From a virus: DNA of 35,388 nt. The notes beneath the pieces are model-generated. The model did not search any database, was not told where the DNA came from, and saw nothing but the letters and a program-made list of their open reading frames with translations. A program made the translations under genes and the position numbers. Each line of letters starts with the position of its first letter. Within the stretch, counting starts at the first letter, position 1. This document shows positions 14,201-20,787 of this stretch, piece by piece. The DNA is taken from positions 1 to 35,388 of the IMG/VR virus record IMGVR_UViG_3300037264_004781; one strand, given 5' to 3'.

Positions 14201-17067
14201 AGCGCGCTGTCGTGATCGCCACCGAGGACCACCGCTTCCAGGTTCTCGGCGACTTCGGATCGCTAGACCCGGCCACACCCGGTTACGAGCACGTCATCGG
14301 TCGGTCCCTTGTCGAGGCGAAGAACCTTGAGAAGGGCATGAAACTGCCCGTCGCCGAGATGGGCGAGGAGGGGCGAAATCAGGACCACGCCTGGCACGCG
14401 CGTTCGACTCCGCAGAGTGTCCGGCTTAACCCGTTCACGAAGGAGATCGGCGACGGTCCGGCAGGAATAGTCCTGAACGAGGACTGGGCCTACTTCGCCG
14501 GCATGTTTCACGGTGATGGCTGCGCGTCGGGCAACGCCTGTGTCATCACGCACGGGCACACGGACGAATACGAGCCGTGGCGGAAGATCGTGCGCGAAGC
14601 CTGCGACAAGCTCGGGCTTCCTACGACCGTCACCTTAGACAAGCGGAACACCAGGATCGGCTCACGGATCGTGCGGCGATACTTCGCCGCGCTCGGGCTC
14701 TGCGAAGAGGTCGGCAAGAGCGGCACCAAGATCATGGGCGTGCCGTGGTGGGTCTTGGACGGCGGTCCCAGACTCATCTGGACCTACCTCGCCGGGCTGT
14801 TCGACACGGACGGCACCATCGGCAAGAAGACCTCCGGCACGGCCAGCGTGACCATGAAGTCGCCGGAATACGCCGGGCAGATCGCCTTCTTGCTTCGCGA
14901 ACTCGGAATGCCGGTGCTCGTCCAGGCCGGGTTCAACAAGACCTATGAGCGGTGGTACTACACGATCCACGTCCTCGGCGAGGGCCTGAAGCGGTTCCAG
15001 CGGTACTGCCCGATGCGGCACCCGGACAAGCAGGTCCGGCTCACCGAGCGCAACGAGACGATCAAGCGTCGGTGCGCGCCGTCAGACGACGAGGTGATGC
15101 TGGTTCTCGACGGCGGCGAGCGCACGGTCTACGACTTTCAGGTCGAGAACTCCGACCACCTCTACCTCCAGGGCGGGCTTCTTGGACACAACAACCTGAA
15201 TTTCGGGCTTTTGTACAGGATGGGCGCTCCTAAGTTCGTCACCTATGCGGACTTGTACGACGACGACGGTCTTCCGAGGACTGAGTACGCTGAAGGTCTG
15301 GTTGAGAAGTGGCATGAGGCCTATCCTGGCATCGATGAGTGGCACAAGCGAGTTATCGAGGAGCTGAAGAGGAACAACTTCATCGCCTATACGCTGACCA
15401 AGCGTCGTCGTCGACTCGACATCGAGTGGAGTAAGCCGGAAACTCAGTTCCGCGCTGGCACTCAAGCCATCCAGTTCAAGGTCTCGGGCTGCGTGGTTCC
15501 GACAACGCCGATCCTGACAAACGCCGGTTACGTCGAGATCAAGAAACTTGTTGAGAGTAAGACACCAATCTTCGATGGAGTCGGATTTACGAGTAACTAC
15601 GATGTCTTCGATACTGGATCGAAGGATGTGTTCAAAGTAACACTTGCCAATGGACGAAGTCTCACCTGCTCCGCCGATCACCGATTCGCCACGATGTCCG
15701 GTCTCGTTATGGAGTGGTCTAAGTTGTCTGAGTTGACCATTGGCGACACAGTAGGCACTCGTGACCTTCTGGCGCCTTGCGGTGAGACGGACCATGGGGC
15801 ATCGGTGGATGACGCCTATCTTATTGGCGCCATTATTGGAGATGGTTACTACGGCTCGTCTCAAGGATTTACTCTAGCTGCGTCTGCGAAGGAACCTGGT
15901 TGGCCTGAATCACTCGAGGCGTCTGTGATCGCGTCCCAGGGCGATCAGGTTAGCAAGCGGATGCGCTGGGGCATCAGAAAAACCAACCGTGGTGGATTGG
16001 TAAAGGATCTTGTCGTTAACAGCAGTCAGATCAGATCGAACTTGATGATTCTTGGTCTAGACTGTGTGTCCAAGCAGAAGAAGCGGATTCCAGAATGGGT
16101 TTTCACCGCTACACCAGAGATACGCGGCGCTGTTCTTGCTGGTCTTTTTGATACAGACGGATCCGTCCTCAGCTACAAGCAGAAGACATACACAGCGCTA
16201 ACGATCCAGTATTCGTCCAGAGTCAAGGAGCTTGTAGAGGGCGCGTGGAGGCTCGCGAGTTCTTTAGGCATCGAGTGCGGCCTACGCGAGCTTGATGTAG
16301 TAACTTCTGCCAAAGTAGGCGGTCAAACAAAGCAGTATCGGTTGGACGTCGTGTATCGTGGTTTTAGGGCGTTTGATCGTTGGGTCCGGTTACGTCATCC
16401 AAGGAAGGCGGCCACTCTAGCTGGCGCGCTTCAGTTGATCGCGAAGCGGCCTCCCAGGCGTGAACTGCCTTCTACGTATGTGAAGGCTGTGGCCGATATT
16501 GCCGACAAGGCTCCGGCCCTAGCCTCAAGGCAAGGGAGCTTGTCGTTGTTTGATGATGGGAGGCTTCGTCGCAGAGTTCAGACCTATATTGGTCACGCCA
16601 GGACCGGTAACGCCGGTGAGGGTATGATCGGAACCATCCTTGACTACATTGGTGAGAGTGGGCCAAAGGAGGTCTTGACCTACGGCTGGTCTAAGGTCGC
16701 CGCGATCGAACCCATCGGTAAATCGCCAACCTATGACATCGAAATCCATGGCGACAACCATGCCTATGTGGCCAATGGGTTGTTTACTCACAACAGTTGC
16801 CAGGATCTCATCAAAATCGCGATGGCCAAGATTTTTGATGCTAGGAACGGCAGGATCGCAAACTCTCCGCCGGCTGAATCTAAATTGTGGGACCGGTTTA
16901 GGTTTATGATCCAGGTGCACGATGAACTGGTGATGGAGGGGCCGCGTGCTATCCAGAACGAGTGCATGGAGATGGTCAAGACGAACATGGAGAGCGTCGC
17001 GCCGAACCTCTTGGTCCCTCTCGTCGCGAGCGTGCGCGTCGGGAGGAATTGGGATGAAACCCATTAG
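11251..17067 (+). CDS. polA: Family-A DNA polymerase with 3'-5' exonuclease and three inteins
   Basis: Removing inteins at residues 415-774, 921-1314 and 1414-1848 leaves about 749 residues. The exonuclease domain has YDLETTGL (Exo I), RHNGGFDD (Exo II) and YAMDDTT (Exo III), so proofreading is expected; no 5'-3' nuclease domain is seen. Polymerase motifs follow: GRL/SSADP at the first intein site, motif A DADYGQVELR, motif B RNPLAK/NLNFGLLY, SG/SCQDLIK, and motif C VHDE. All three inteins interrupt conserved active-site segments. Between motifs A and B is an extra roughly 50-residue Cys-rich insertion (including CPKC), a probable zinc module. GTG 11251 has GGGAGG upstream. The enzyme should replicate phage DNA. 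Confidence 0.96.
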   Translation: MANGAPKRAAKKVSPLVDNPDEAAWNPSDSGDVSVPFLIEAATREGIYAYDLETTGLNPRKHRIEGVAIYIPNDKAPDRKPVRAWFPFVDGTMDHATGGEITSVRPAMNQRRTMDQLRELWSIPGIIAIRHNGGFDDGFLFAASGCESPIVVKNLIADSMLADYISDERRKRYGLKIRVEQVFGHKMTTYDEAAGKQGVFAFALKKPLGAYAMDDTTWSFRLWKWAMDSMRKQAPPVEHKGDQWKSPYFDDGLPGVFSDLEKIFWNIEMKVQRVLLEMELQGCLIDWEWLVEVQQRIEKDKLRILEEIQKQAGWAPNLRSPKQVSDFLYAAKEDGGLGLPTKDIEYNDESESYSTADKAIAHFGKKVPVVKLLLDYRSLEVIDRSFCQKLIGIAQDEVRVFARFRQTGTVIGRLCVAAGTPIEVVRDVSKHPAGIPIQDVKSGDLVYTYDDALRLTLRRVKKSWKTGHRNVVRVHWRSKGNKHRGYVDVTPDHPIRLIDGTYVEANKLVAGDRCLALSRSVLSEGYARVYPTHADEIGREHRWVYETINGPVGHRHIHHKDGNKLNNRLDNLEALKPGDHVSEHTKEMWEDPKIRASITAATTDRWEDEAYCVKHHERMKQLWKDGKFVKPSGEDHPQYIRIEKEWLEAELWKHAGHPTLVARAHTINFDRLKRFIRDYGIDAKTIQLLHRSDGKLITREDVARAMEMKNQREALSFLKVNYYKFNALQRHFGLKPVFNHVIERVEALPDPIDVYDLEIEGTHNFIAGEICVHNSSADPVNLMNQPREKNLIRKAFCSRLENEQDPERQDMVFIDADYGQVELRMAAHLAREKNMIEVYTTGSICTKGALGIPCDRFAQWHECKDSLEKKCKWDGPILPGRPKVCPKCTGELEWQQRCRHVDLHQRTAEDVGVKRNPLAKCLDGRTLVRTVTGVRSLASLIPLTGIPGSHEPTAVMLADGRGGYVTSSSAIFRHNRPTKIVVTKRAVVIATEDHRFQVLGDFGSLDPATPGYEHVIGRSLVEAKNLEKGMKLPVAEMGEEGRNQDHAWHARSTPQSVRLNPFTKEIGDGPAGIVLNEDWAYFAGMFHGDGCASGNACVITHGHTDEYEPWRKIVREACDKLGLPTTVTLDKRNTRIGSRIVRRYFAALGLCEEVGKSGTKIMGVPWWVLDGGPRLIWTYLAGLFDTDGTIGKKTSGTASVTMKSPEYAGQIAFLLRELGMPVLVQAGFNKTYERWYYTIHVLGEGLKRFQRYCPMRHPDKQVRLTERNETIKRRCAPSDDEVMLVLDGGERTVYDFQVENSDHLYLQGGLLGHNNLNFGLLYRMGAPKFVTYADLYDDDGLPRTEYAEGLVEKWHEAYPGIDEWHKRVIEELKRNNFIAYTLTKRRRRLDIEWSKPETQFRAGTQAIQFKVSGCVVPTTPILTNAGYVEIKKLVESKTPIFDGVGFTSNYDVFDTGSKDVFKVTLANGRSLTCSADHRFATMSGLVMEWSKLSELTIGDTVGTRDLLAPCGETDHGASVDDAYLIGAIIGDGYYGSSQGFTLAASAKEPGWPESLEASVIASQGDQVSKRMRWGIRKTNRGGLVKDLVVNSSQIRSNLMILGLDCVSKQKKRIPEWVFTATPEIRGAVLAGLFDTDGSVLSYKQKTYTALTIQYSSRVKELVEGAWRLASSLGIECGLRELDVVTSAKVGGQTKQYRLDVVYRGFRAFDRWVRLRHPRKAATLAGALQLIAKRPPRRELPSTYVKAVADIADKAPALASRQGSLSLFDDGRLRRRVQTYIGHARTGNAGEGMIGTILDYIGESGPKEVLTYGWSKVAAIEPIGKSPTYDIEIHGDNHAYVANGLFTHNSCQDLIKIAMAKIFDARNGRIANSPPAESKLWDRFRFMIQVHDELVMEGPRAIQNECMEMVKTNMESVAPNLLVPLVASVRVGRNWDETH
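12493..13572 (+). mobile_element. Polymerase intein 1 with HNH endonuclease
   Basis: The 360-residue intein starts with Cys (CVAAGTP), has block B VTPDHPIRL, and ends FIAGEICVHN with Ser +1. Its HNH core is HIHHKDGNKLNN followed by LDNLE. It separates GRL from SSADP, a conserved family-A primer/template motif. Splicing residues are intact. Confidence 0.95.
14011..15192 (+). mobile_element. Polymerase intein 2, LAGLIDADG type, non-canonical +1 Asn
   Basis: The 394-residue intein begins CLDGRTLV and ends LYLQGGLLGHN. Two LAGLIDADG motifs, FAGMFHGDG and LAGLFDTDG, mark the homing endonuclease. It splits motif B between the catalytic Lys and NLNFG. The residue after the terminal Asn is Asn, not Cys, Ser or Thr, so standard transesterification lacks its nucleophile. 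Third codon positions are far more GC-rich than in the neighbouring inteins. Confidence 0.92.
15490..16794 (+). mobile_element. Polymerase intein 3, LAGLIDADG type
   Basis: The 435-residue intein begins CVVPTTPIL, has SADHRFA as block B, and ends YVANGLFTHN with Ser +1. LAGLIDADG motifs are LIGAIIGDGYY and LAGLFDTDGS. It sits in the helix equivalent to the QGTAADIIK segment of Pol I, shortly before motif C. Confidence 0.95.
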
Positions 17068-17083
17068 TTCATAAAGCTATCCA

Positions 17084-17112
17084 TTGACTATTGTTGGGCG
17101 AGAATGTAGACT
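17084..17112 (+). promoter_or_regulatory. Sigma70-like promoter after the polymerase gene
   Basis: TTGACT (17084-17089) and TAGACT (17107-17112) are 17 bases apart. They lie in the gap between the polymerase stop and the next gene, whose GGAGGG and ATG follow within 25 bases. Confidence 0.5.
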
Positions 17113-17135
17113 TCCCTCATTGGAGGGATAAGCAG

Positions 17136-17888
17136 ATGCCCAGAGACCCTAGTCGGTGGAGCACAGCACCAGGTGCGAGCAGTCTCAATGCAAGCCGAGA
17201 GGAGATCATCGCGCTCTTCCGGGAGGGCACGTCGACCGCTGAGATCAGCCGGCGCTATGGCACGGGGGACACCAACGTCCAGCGCTGGCTCAAGGCGCAG
17301 GGCGAGTACGATCGGGTCGTGAAGTGTGCGCTTGAGGAGTGCGCTGTTGAGTTCCCGTTCAGGGTGGGCAAGTTCTACTGCTGTCGGCTTCACACCAAGC
17401 GCGCAGACGCGCGGAATCAGAGCATCAAGCCGGAGAATAGGCTCAAGATCCAGGCGCGCAATCGGCTGAACTCCGCCCTGCGATCTGGGATTGTGGAGCG
17501 GCCAAGTGTATGTCAGCGCTGCGGCGAGACACCACAACAGGGTAAGGATAGCCGGACGCTGCTTCACGCTGATCACTACATGGGCTACGAACCAGATCAT
17601 CGGCTGACGATTCAGTGGATCTGTCATGACTGCGATCGAGATATCGAGATGCTGCGCAAGGGTCGCGATGACAACCGGATTCAGGCCGACGAGCGGATCG
17701 GAAAGTGGACGGTGCTCGCAGTTGACGCCGAATCGCGGCGGTCGGTTGCGAAGCTCAGGTGCCGGTGCGTATGCGGCCACGAGAGCCGCGTGATGGAGCG
17801 CGACCTCGTAGCCAGGAGGTCGCTTGGGTGCGTGAAGTGCCGGCAGGAAGCGTCGCGCGGCGATGTAGCCGTGGATGAGACTCACTGA
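17136..17888 (+). CDS. HTH protein with HNH-like and CxCxCG zinc motifs
   Basis: ATG 17136 is preceded by GGAGGG at eight bases; the frame is open upstream but without an SD. Residues about 18-53 form a helix-turn-helix (EGTSTAEISRRYGTGDTNVQRWL). Next comes a zinc module seen in many phage HNH-like proteins: ARNRLNSALRSG, CQRCG, LHADHYMGY, and WICHDCD. The C-terminus has a second Cys cluster, RCRCVCGHES then LGCVKCR, like the CxCDCG modules that accompany HNH or AP2 homing proteins. The whole suggests a DNA-binding protein, probably a freestanding HNH-type endonuclease inserted after the polymerase gene. The HHxDY-type site is partly changed (HADHYMGY), so catalysis is uncertain. Confidence 0.72.
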   Translation: MPRDPSRWSTAPGASSLNASREEIIALFREGTSTAEISRRYGTGDTNVQRWLKAQGEYDRVVKCALEECAVEFPFRVGKFYCCRLHTKRADARNQSIKPENRLKIQARNRLNSALRSGIVERPSVCQRCGETPQQGKDSRTLLHADHYMGYEPDHRLTIQWICHDCDRDIEMLRKGRDDNRIQADERIGKWTVLAVDAESRRSVAKLRCRCVCGHESRVMERDLVARRSLGCVKCRQEASRGDVAVDETH

Positions 17889-17912
17889 AGTCTTTATAGT
17901 GCAGGAGGTTAC

Positions 17913-18131
17913 GTGATCTTCCGTTTTGGCGATCAAGTAATTTACCCCGACGACCGATACGCTGAGGGCCGTCGTGGGTGGGTCTGTAAACCGCCGCATG
18001 GCAAGCCGGCGCCGCCTCACTACGAGGGCGGCGCCTTTGTGCTGGGGAAGGACCACAACTCACCAATGTGGTTTGATGGTCAGCACCTCAGGGTAGTCAC
18101 CGTGCTTGATCGGCTTGCCGAAGAGACCTAG
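17913..18131 (+). CDS. Small GDxV-type hypothetical protein (72 aa)
   Basis: The GTG at 17913 has GGAGG at good spacing, which supports translation. The sequence starts with FGDQVIYPDDRYAEGRRGWV and ends with VLDRLAEE, resembling an SH3-like or KOW-type small barrel. The neighbour at 18567 has the same outline (GDFVWV, RGFIV, LLDRLA), so the two may be distant paralogues. A 9-bp perfect inverted repeat lies inside the coding sequence. Function unknown. Confidence 0.65.
   Translation: MIFRFGDQVIYPDDRYAEGRRGWVCKPPHGKPAPPHYEGGAFVLGKDHNSPMWFDGQHLRVVTVLDRLAEET
18008..18035 (+). repeat. 9-bp perfect inverted repeat inside the small gene
   Basis: GGCGCCGCC (18008-18016) pairs with GGCGGCGCC (18027-18035) across a ten-base loop, followed by TTTGTG. 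It lies within the 17913 gene and could be a partial terminator or an RNA structure; codon constraints on a Pro/Gly-rich stretch are an alternative cause. Confidence 0.5.
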
Positions 18132-18238
18132 CGCGATGCGTCATCGGGTGCGACTGCACAAGGATTTACTACGCAGAAGCCGTCAGCATCGGGTAGAACG
18201 AACTATCTACATAGTCCAAAAGAAATAGGAGGCGAATC
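18132..18238 (+). promoter_or_regulatory. Intergenic leader of the HU gene
   Basis: This 107-base gap holds two related segments, CATCGGGTGCGAC and CATCGGGTAGAAC. The second resembles the recurrent GGGTATAAC core with one change. AGGAGG lies just before the GTG of the HU gene. Promoter activity is plausible but not shown. Confidence 0.35.
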
Positions 18239-18565
18239 GTGGGTGTGAAGACCGTTACAAAGCGCGACCTAGTTGACATGGTCGCAGTCAAGACTCCGGG
18301 CACGAACAAGACGGAGGTCTTGGCAGTCGTTCAGACGTTCCTCGATGTCATCACGACATCGCTGGGGAACGGCGAACGGATCGAGCTTCGCGACTTCGGT
18401 GTGTTCACGCCGCGAGACCGCGCGGCCCGCAAGGCTCGCAATCCGAAGACCGGCGCCGTTGTCGATGTCCCGGCCAGCAGGACTGTCGCGTTCAAGCTCG
18501 GCAAGGAATTCAAGACGCGCCTGAACACGAAGGCGGCCGTCAAGGCTCCGTCCGCAGCGAAGTAA
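18239..18565 (+). CDS. HU/IHF-family DNA-binding protein
   Basis: This 108-residue protein follows the HU fold: an N-terminal helical dimer part (KRDLVDMVA...KTEVLAVVQTFLDVIT), then GERIELRDFGVFTPRDRAARKARNP, the beta-arm with KTGAVVDVPAS, and the final TVAFKLGKEFK. The conserved GxF and RNPxTG-type arm residues that insert into the DNA minor groove are present. HU proteins bend and compact DNA; a phage copy may organise phage DNA or act in replication and packaging. GTG 18239 has AGGAGG upstream. A basic Ala/Lys tail is added at the C-terminus. I cannot separate HU from IHF by sequence alone. Confidence 0.95.
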   Translation: MGVKTVTKRDLVDMVAVKTPGTNKTEVLAVVQTFLDVITTSLGNGERIELRDFGVFTPRDRAARKARNPKTGAVVDVPASRTVAFKLGKEFKTRLNTKAAVKAPSAAK

Positions 18566-18566
18566 G

Positions 18567-18968
18567 GTGGGCGTCGCACGCGGTGTGATCGGTCAGTGCG
18601 ATACAGTGAGCGGCAGCCGCGTCTACCCCAAATCTGTAATGATTTCCGCGATGTCCAAGCTCCGTCAGGATCTTGGACATCGCGATTTCGTTATTGGCGA
18701 CTTTGTCTGGGTCACTGACCCAAAAATGCGGCCATTCCTACGTGGCTTTATCGTGGCCATCGACGACTATCAAGAGCGGTGCACCATCGTGCTCGATGGT
18801 GCACCGAAGGTCTTCTCCCAGATACGCGGCGGTCGCTGGCGGGTTAGCTGCTCAAAACTCGTCGCGCCAAGCCTACTGGATCGGTTAGCCTTTGAGGGTG
18901 CGGCCGGCCCTACCCCTAAGCATCGACCGTGGCCTTCCGCTCACAAGATCAAGATGGCAACATCTTGA
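18567..18968 (+). CDS. Hypothetical GDxV-type protein with two strong internal hairpins
   Basis: The reading frame follows the HU stop directly. The start is uncertain: GTG 18567, ATG 18639 and ATG 18651 are all in frame and none has a good SD. The conserved-looking part is FVIGDFVWVTDP, RGFIVAIDD, and LLDRLA, like the 72-residue protein at 17913, so a small SH3-like barrel is possible. Two perfect 13-bp inverted repeats lie inside the gene, one covering ATG 18651. They may control translation from the HU message. No enzyme motif is visible. Function unknown. Confidence 0.55.
   Translation: MGVARGVIGQCDTVSGSRVYPKSVMISAMSKLRQDLGHRDFVIGDFVWVTDPKMRPFLRGFIVAIDDYQERCTIVLDGAPKVFSQIRGGRWRVSCSKLVAPSLLDRLAFEGAAGPTPKHRPWPSAHKIKMATS
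18647..18684 (+). repeat. 13-bp perfect inverted repeat covering a possible start codon
   Basis: CGCGATGTCCAAG (18647-18659) pairs exactly with 18672-18684 over a 12-base loop. The left arm contains ATG 18651. It is followed by ATTTCGTTATT, so it could also terminate the HU transcript. Confidence 0.8.
18777..18806 (+). repeat. 13-bp perfect inverted repeat with four-base loop
   Basis: CGGTGCACCATCG (18777-18789) pairs exactly with 18794-18806 across TGCT. It would form a very stable hairpin in RNA of either strand and lies within coding sequence. Confidence 0.8.
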
Positions 18969-18982
18969 TCGCAAGTGAGGCT

Positions 18983-19372
18983 ATGGCTAACCGCCCTAAA
19001 TCACAAATAACATCAGTATGCACAGCGCCCGATTGCGGCCGCAAAATCTACGCTACAGGACACTGCAAGAGGCATTACATGCAAATACTACGGCACGGTC
19101 AGCTGACGCCGCAGCGCGAGCACAGAGGTCCAACGCCATGTTCAGCGCCAGCATGCAAGCTCGCGACCGCGATCCACGGTTACTGCCGTAAACACGCTCG
19201 ACAGATACGACTCTATGGTCAGTTGACGCCAGACCGCGAGTATCTACTAGGCCAGAAGAACTGTGCAGATCCAGGTTGCACGGCTCAGGTCCGCGCGAAG
19301 GCTCTATGCGCGCGACACTACAACAAAGGCTGGCGAAAGGCTAACGATGCAGGAGCCAACCAGCCGCAATAA
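18983..19372 (+). CDS. Protein with three tandem Cys/His zinc-binding repeats
   Basis: Three units of about 35-40 residues share CxxxxC, then a GxC or ALC, then xRHY or xKHA: CTAPDC...GHCKRHY, CSAPAC...GYCRKHA, CADPGC...ALCARHY. The first two end in GQLTP. Each likely binds one zinc ion through three Cys and one His. Units of this kind occur in phage and bacterial DNA-binding proteins and beside HNH nucleases, but no nuclease core is present here. ATG 18983 has GAGG just upstream; a GTG at 18929 is an alternative. Probably a DNA- or RNA-binding protein. Its 3' end overlaps the convergent gene by about 30 bases. Confidence 0.72.
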   Translation: MANRPKSQITSVCTAPDCGRKIYATGHCKRHYMQILRHGQLTPQREHRGPTPCSAPACKLATAIHGYCRKHARQIRLYGQLTPDREYLLGQKNCADPGCTAQVRAKALCARHYNKGWRKANDAGANQPQ

Positions 19373-20261
19373 ATGATGCAAAGGCCGAGACCCACATCAC
19401 GATCTTGAGGAGACTGAATCGCGCCGATTGGTGCACGAGCGTTAGTTCAGGCTTAGCGAATGTCGTAAGCCGACCGCTGTCGTCTCTCACCAGCCAGGCG
19501 TCCAGCCGAAGCACCTCGTCGGCCTTGGTGCGCTCGCGGGTGTAGGTGCCGTCCGGTGTGTCGATCTCAAGTTTTGAAGCGCGGACGTTGATAGTTGTTC
19601 CGGCGATGATTGTGAGCGGCCCTCTTCCAGTCGCCTTTGACCAGACGATGTCACCGATCTTGGGCTCACGGATAGGCTCGACCTTGGTGGGCGCATCGAC
19701 CGGTTCAAGCGCCGGAATCGGTGTCGTGTCCTCCTCAGTCTCATCGAACTCCGTGACCATATCGTCAAACACCACTGTCCTACCTCCTCTTGTAGTAAGG
19801 GCAACACTGGCTCCGCCGTTGGTAGCCGCTGTTTCAGAGCACACCGTCGGCGGAGAGACCAACGAGACCGACAGTCGCACCTCGCAGGCGGCCGCCGCGT
19901 TAGTTGACGCCGCTACTGGAACAGTAGGAGCGGTCGGCGGCGCTGTGGGCGACGCGGCGTTTACCGTATAGGTAGTGCTAGGCAGTGGAACGCGACCGCT
20001 GATAATCGGTTTCTTGATGATCTCATCGCCAGAGGCTGTGAATACTTGCTCACAACCGCAGTAGCAGACGTAGGCGTAAATGGCGGTCGGCTGCAGCGCG
20101 CTCACGCTAACCGTCTTCGGACCGGCATCGGTCAGGTAGGTGAAAGTCGGATTAAACGCATTCTGGCCCATATCTGTGTATACCCACCATTCAGCGTTGT
20201 TGCCCGTCGAAGAGGTGAAACTACTATGGATGTTGGGCTGATGGCTGTTACGATAGTCCAT
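19341..20261 (-). CDS. Hypothetical protein with C-terminal membrane anchor (306 aa)
   Basis: This is the only minus-strand gene between the left cluster and the TnpB-like gene. The N-terminal part is Ser/Thr/Tyr rich with CYCGC. The middle is a long Pro/Thr/Ala/Val linker. Around residues 205-265 is an IGDIVWSKATGRGPLTIIAG barrel-like segment similar to the nearby GDxV proteins. The last 22 residues (KIVMWVSAFASFIAAGWLL then HR) are one hydrophobic helix, a probable tail anchor. No signal peptide or strong SD is seen. The plus-strand frames over this region are shorter and lack an SD, so I favour this one. Function unknown. Confidence 0.6.
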   Translation of the reverse strand: MDYRNSHQPNIHSSFTSSTGNNAEWWVYTDMGQNAFNPTFTYLTDAGPKTVSVSALQPTAIYAYVCYCGCEQVFTASGDEIIKKPIISGRVPLPSTTYTVNAASPTAPPTAPTVPVAASTNAAAACEVRLSVSLVSPPTVCSETAATNGGASVALTTRGGRTVVFDDMVTEFDETEEDTTPIPALEPVDAPTKVEPIREPKIGDIVWSKATGRGPLTIIAGTTINVRASKLEIDTPDGTYTRERTKADEVLRLDAWLVRDDSGRLTTFAKPELTLVHQSARFSLLKIVMWVSAFASFIAAGWLLHR

Positions 20262-20287
20262 GGTTCACCAACCAGTGTGAGGACAGA

Positions 20288-20476
20288 ATGGCTCGTGTAG
20301 TGTCAGTCGACAAGTCCTTCCGTAAAGACGGCGAGAAGTATTTCGTCACGATGCAGAACGACGATGGGTCGAAGCAACAGATCGAGGTCGGCGAAAGTGA
20401 GGCTAAACGCTTCCAGCAAGCGCTCAAAGAGAGCAAGCCAGGCGGACCGCGCCTGCTAACCGAAACACTTCCCTAG
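20288..20476 (+). CDS. Small hypothetical protein (62 aa)
   Basis: ATG 20288 has GAGGAC five bases upstream. The product is charged, with an N-terminal beta-hairpin pattern (KYFVTMQNDDGSKQQIEV) followed by a helix (SEAKRFQQALKES). No family is recognised. It opens a plus-strand run leading to the portal and is 14 bases from the next gene. Confidence 0.65.
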   Translation: MARVVSVDKSFRKDGEKYFVTMQNDDGSKQQIEVGESEAKRFQQALKESKPGGPRLLTETLP

Positions 20477-20490
20477 GAGCGTTAGCACCG

Positions 20491-20787
20491 ATGACTAAGC
20501 GCCAGCCCCCGAAGCCAGAGCCCTCTGAGCCTGACGAGGACAAGACTTCGGATGGGCCAGCTCCATGGAACGTTGAGGTTGAATTTATCGACCTAAGTCG
20601 AAAGAGCGTGATGCATTCTATCTATGGAGCCAGCCTTGACGCCGAACGCGTCTATCTTCTGCTGGAAGATGGGAAGCATATTGTTTACCCTCACGACATC
20701 GTGCGCAAGGTCTTAATGATGCACTCATCTAAATACGATGGTTACGTCGAGTCCAAGCCGCCGAACGGCGAGGAAGTGTCCGAGTGA
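20491..20787 (+). CDS. Small hypothetical acidic protein (98 aa)
   Basis: A Pro/Glu/Asp-rich disordered start (about 28 residues) precedes a compact domain with VEVEFIDLS, YLLLEDGKHIVYPHDIVRKV. Its stop overlaps the GTG of the following metalloprotease-like gene as GTGA, so the two are coupled. AGGAGC is about 12 bases upstream. No family is recognised; it might be a partner of the downstream fusion protein. Confidence 0.65.
   Translation: MTKRQPPKPEPSEPDEDKTSDGPAPWNVEVEFIDLSRKSVMHSIYGASLDAERVYLLLEDGKHIVYPHDIVRKVLMMHSSKYDGYVESKPPNGEEVSE

Noticed and set aside
15082-15864. Antisense frame (260 codons) within the polymerase
   Set aside because: It lies opposite polymerase motif B and intein sequence that are clearly coding on the plus strand.
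17088-18056. Long antisense frame (322 codons) over the HTH/HNH and small GDxV genes
   Set aside because: The plus-strand genes have strong ribosome binding sites and recognisable zinc and HTH motifs; the antisense product shows no motif or SD.
19546-19971. Plus-strand frame opposite the minus-strand membrane-anchored gene
   Set aside because: It is a shorter Ser/Val/Thr-rich shadow without an SD; the minus frame ends in a coherent membrane helix.
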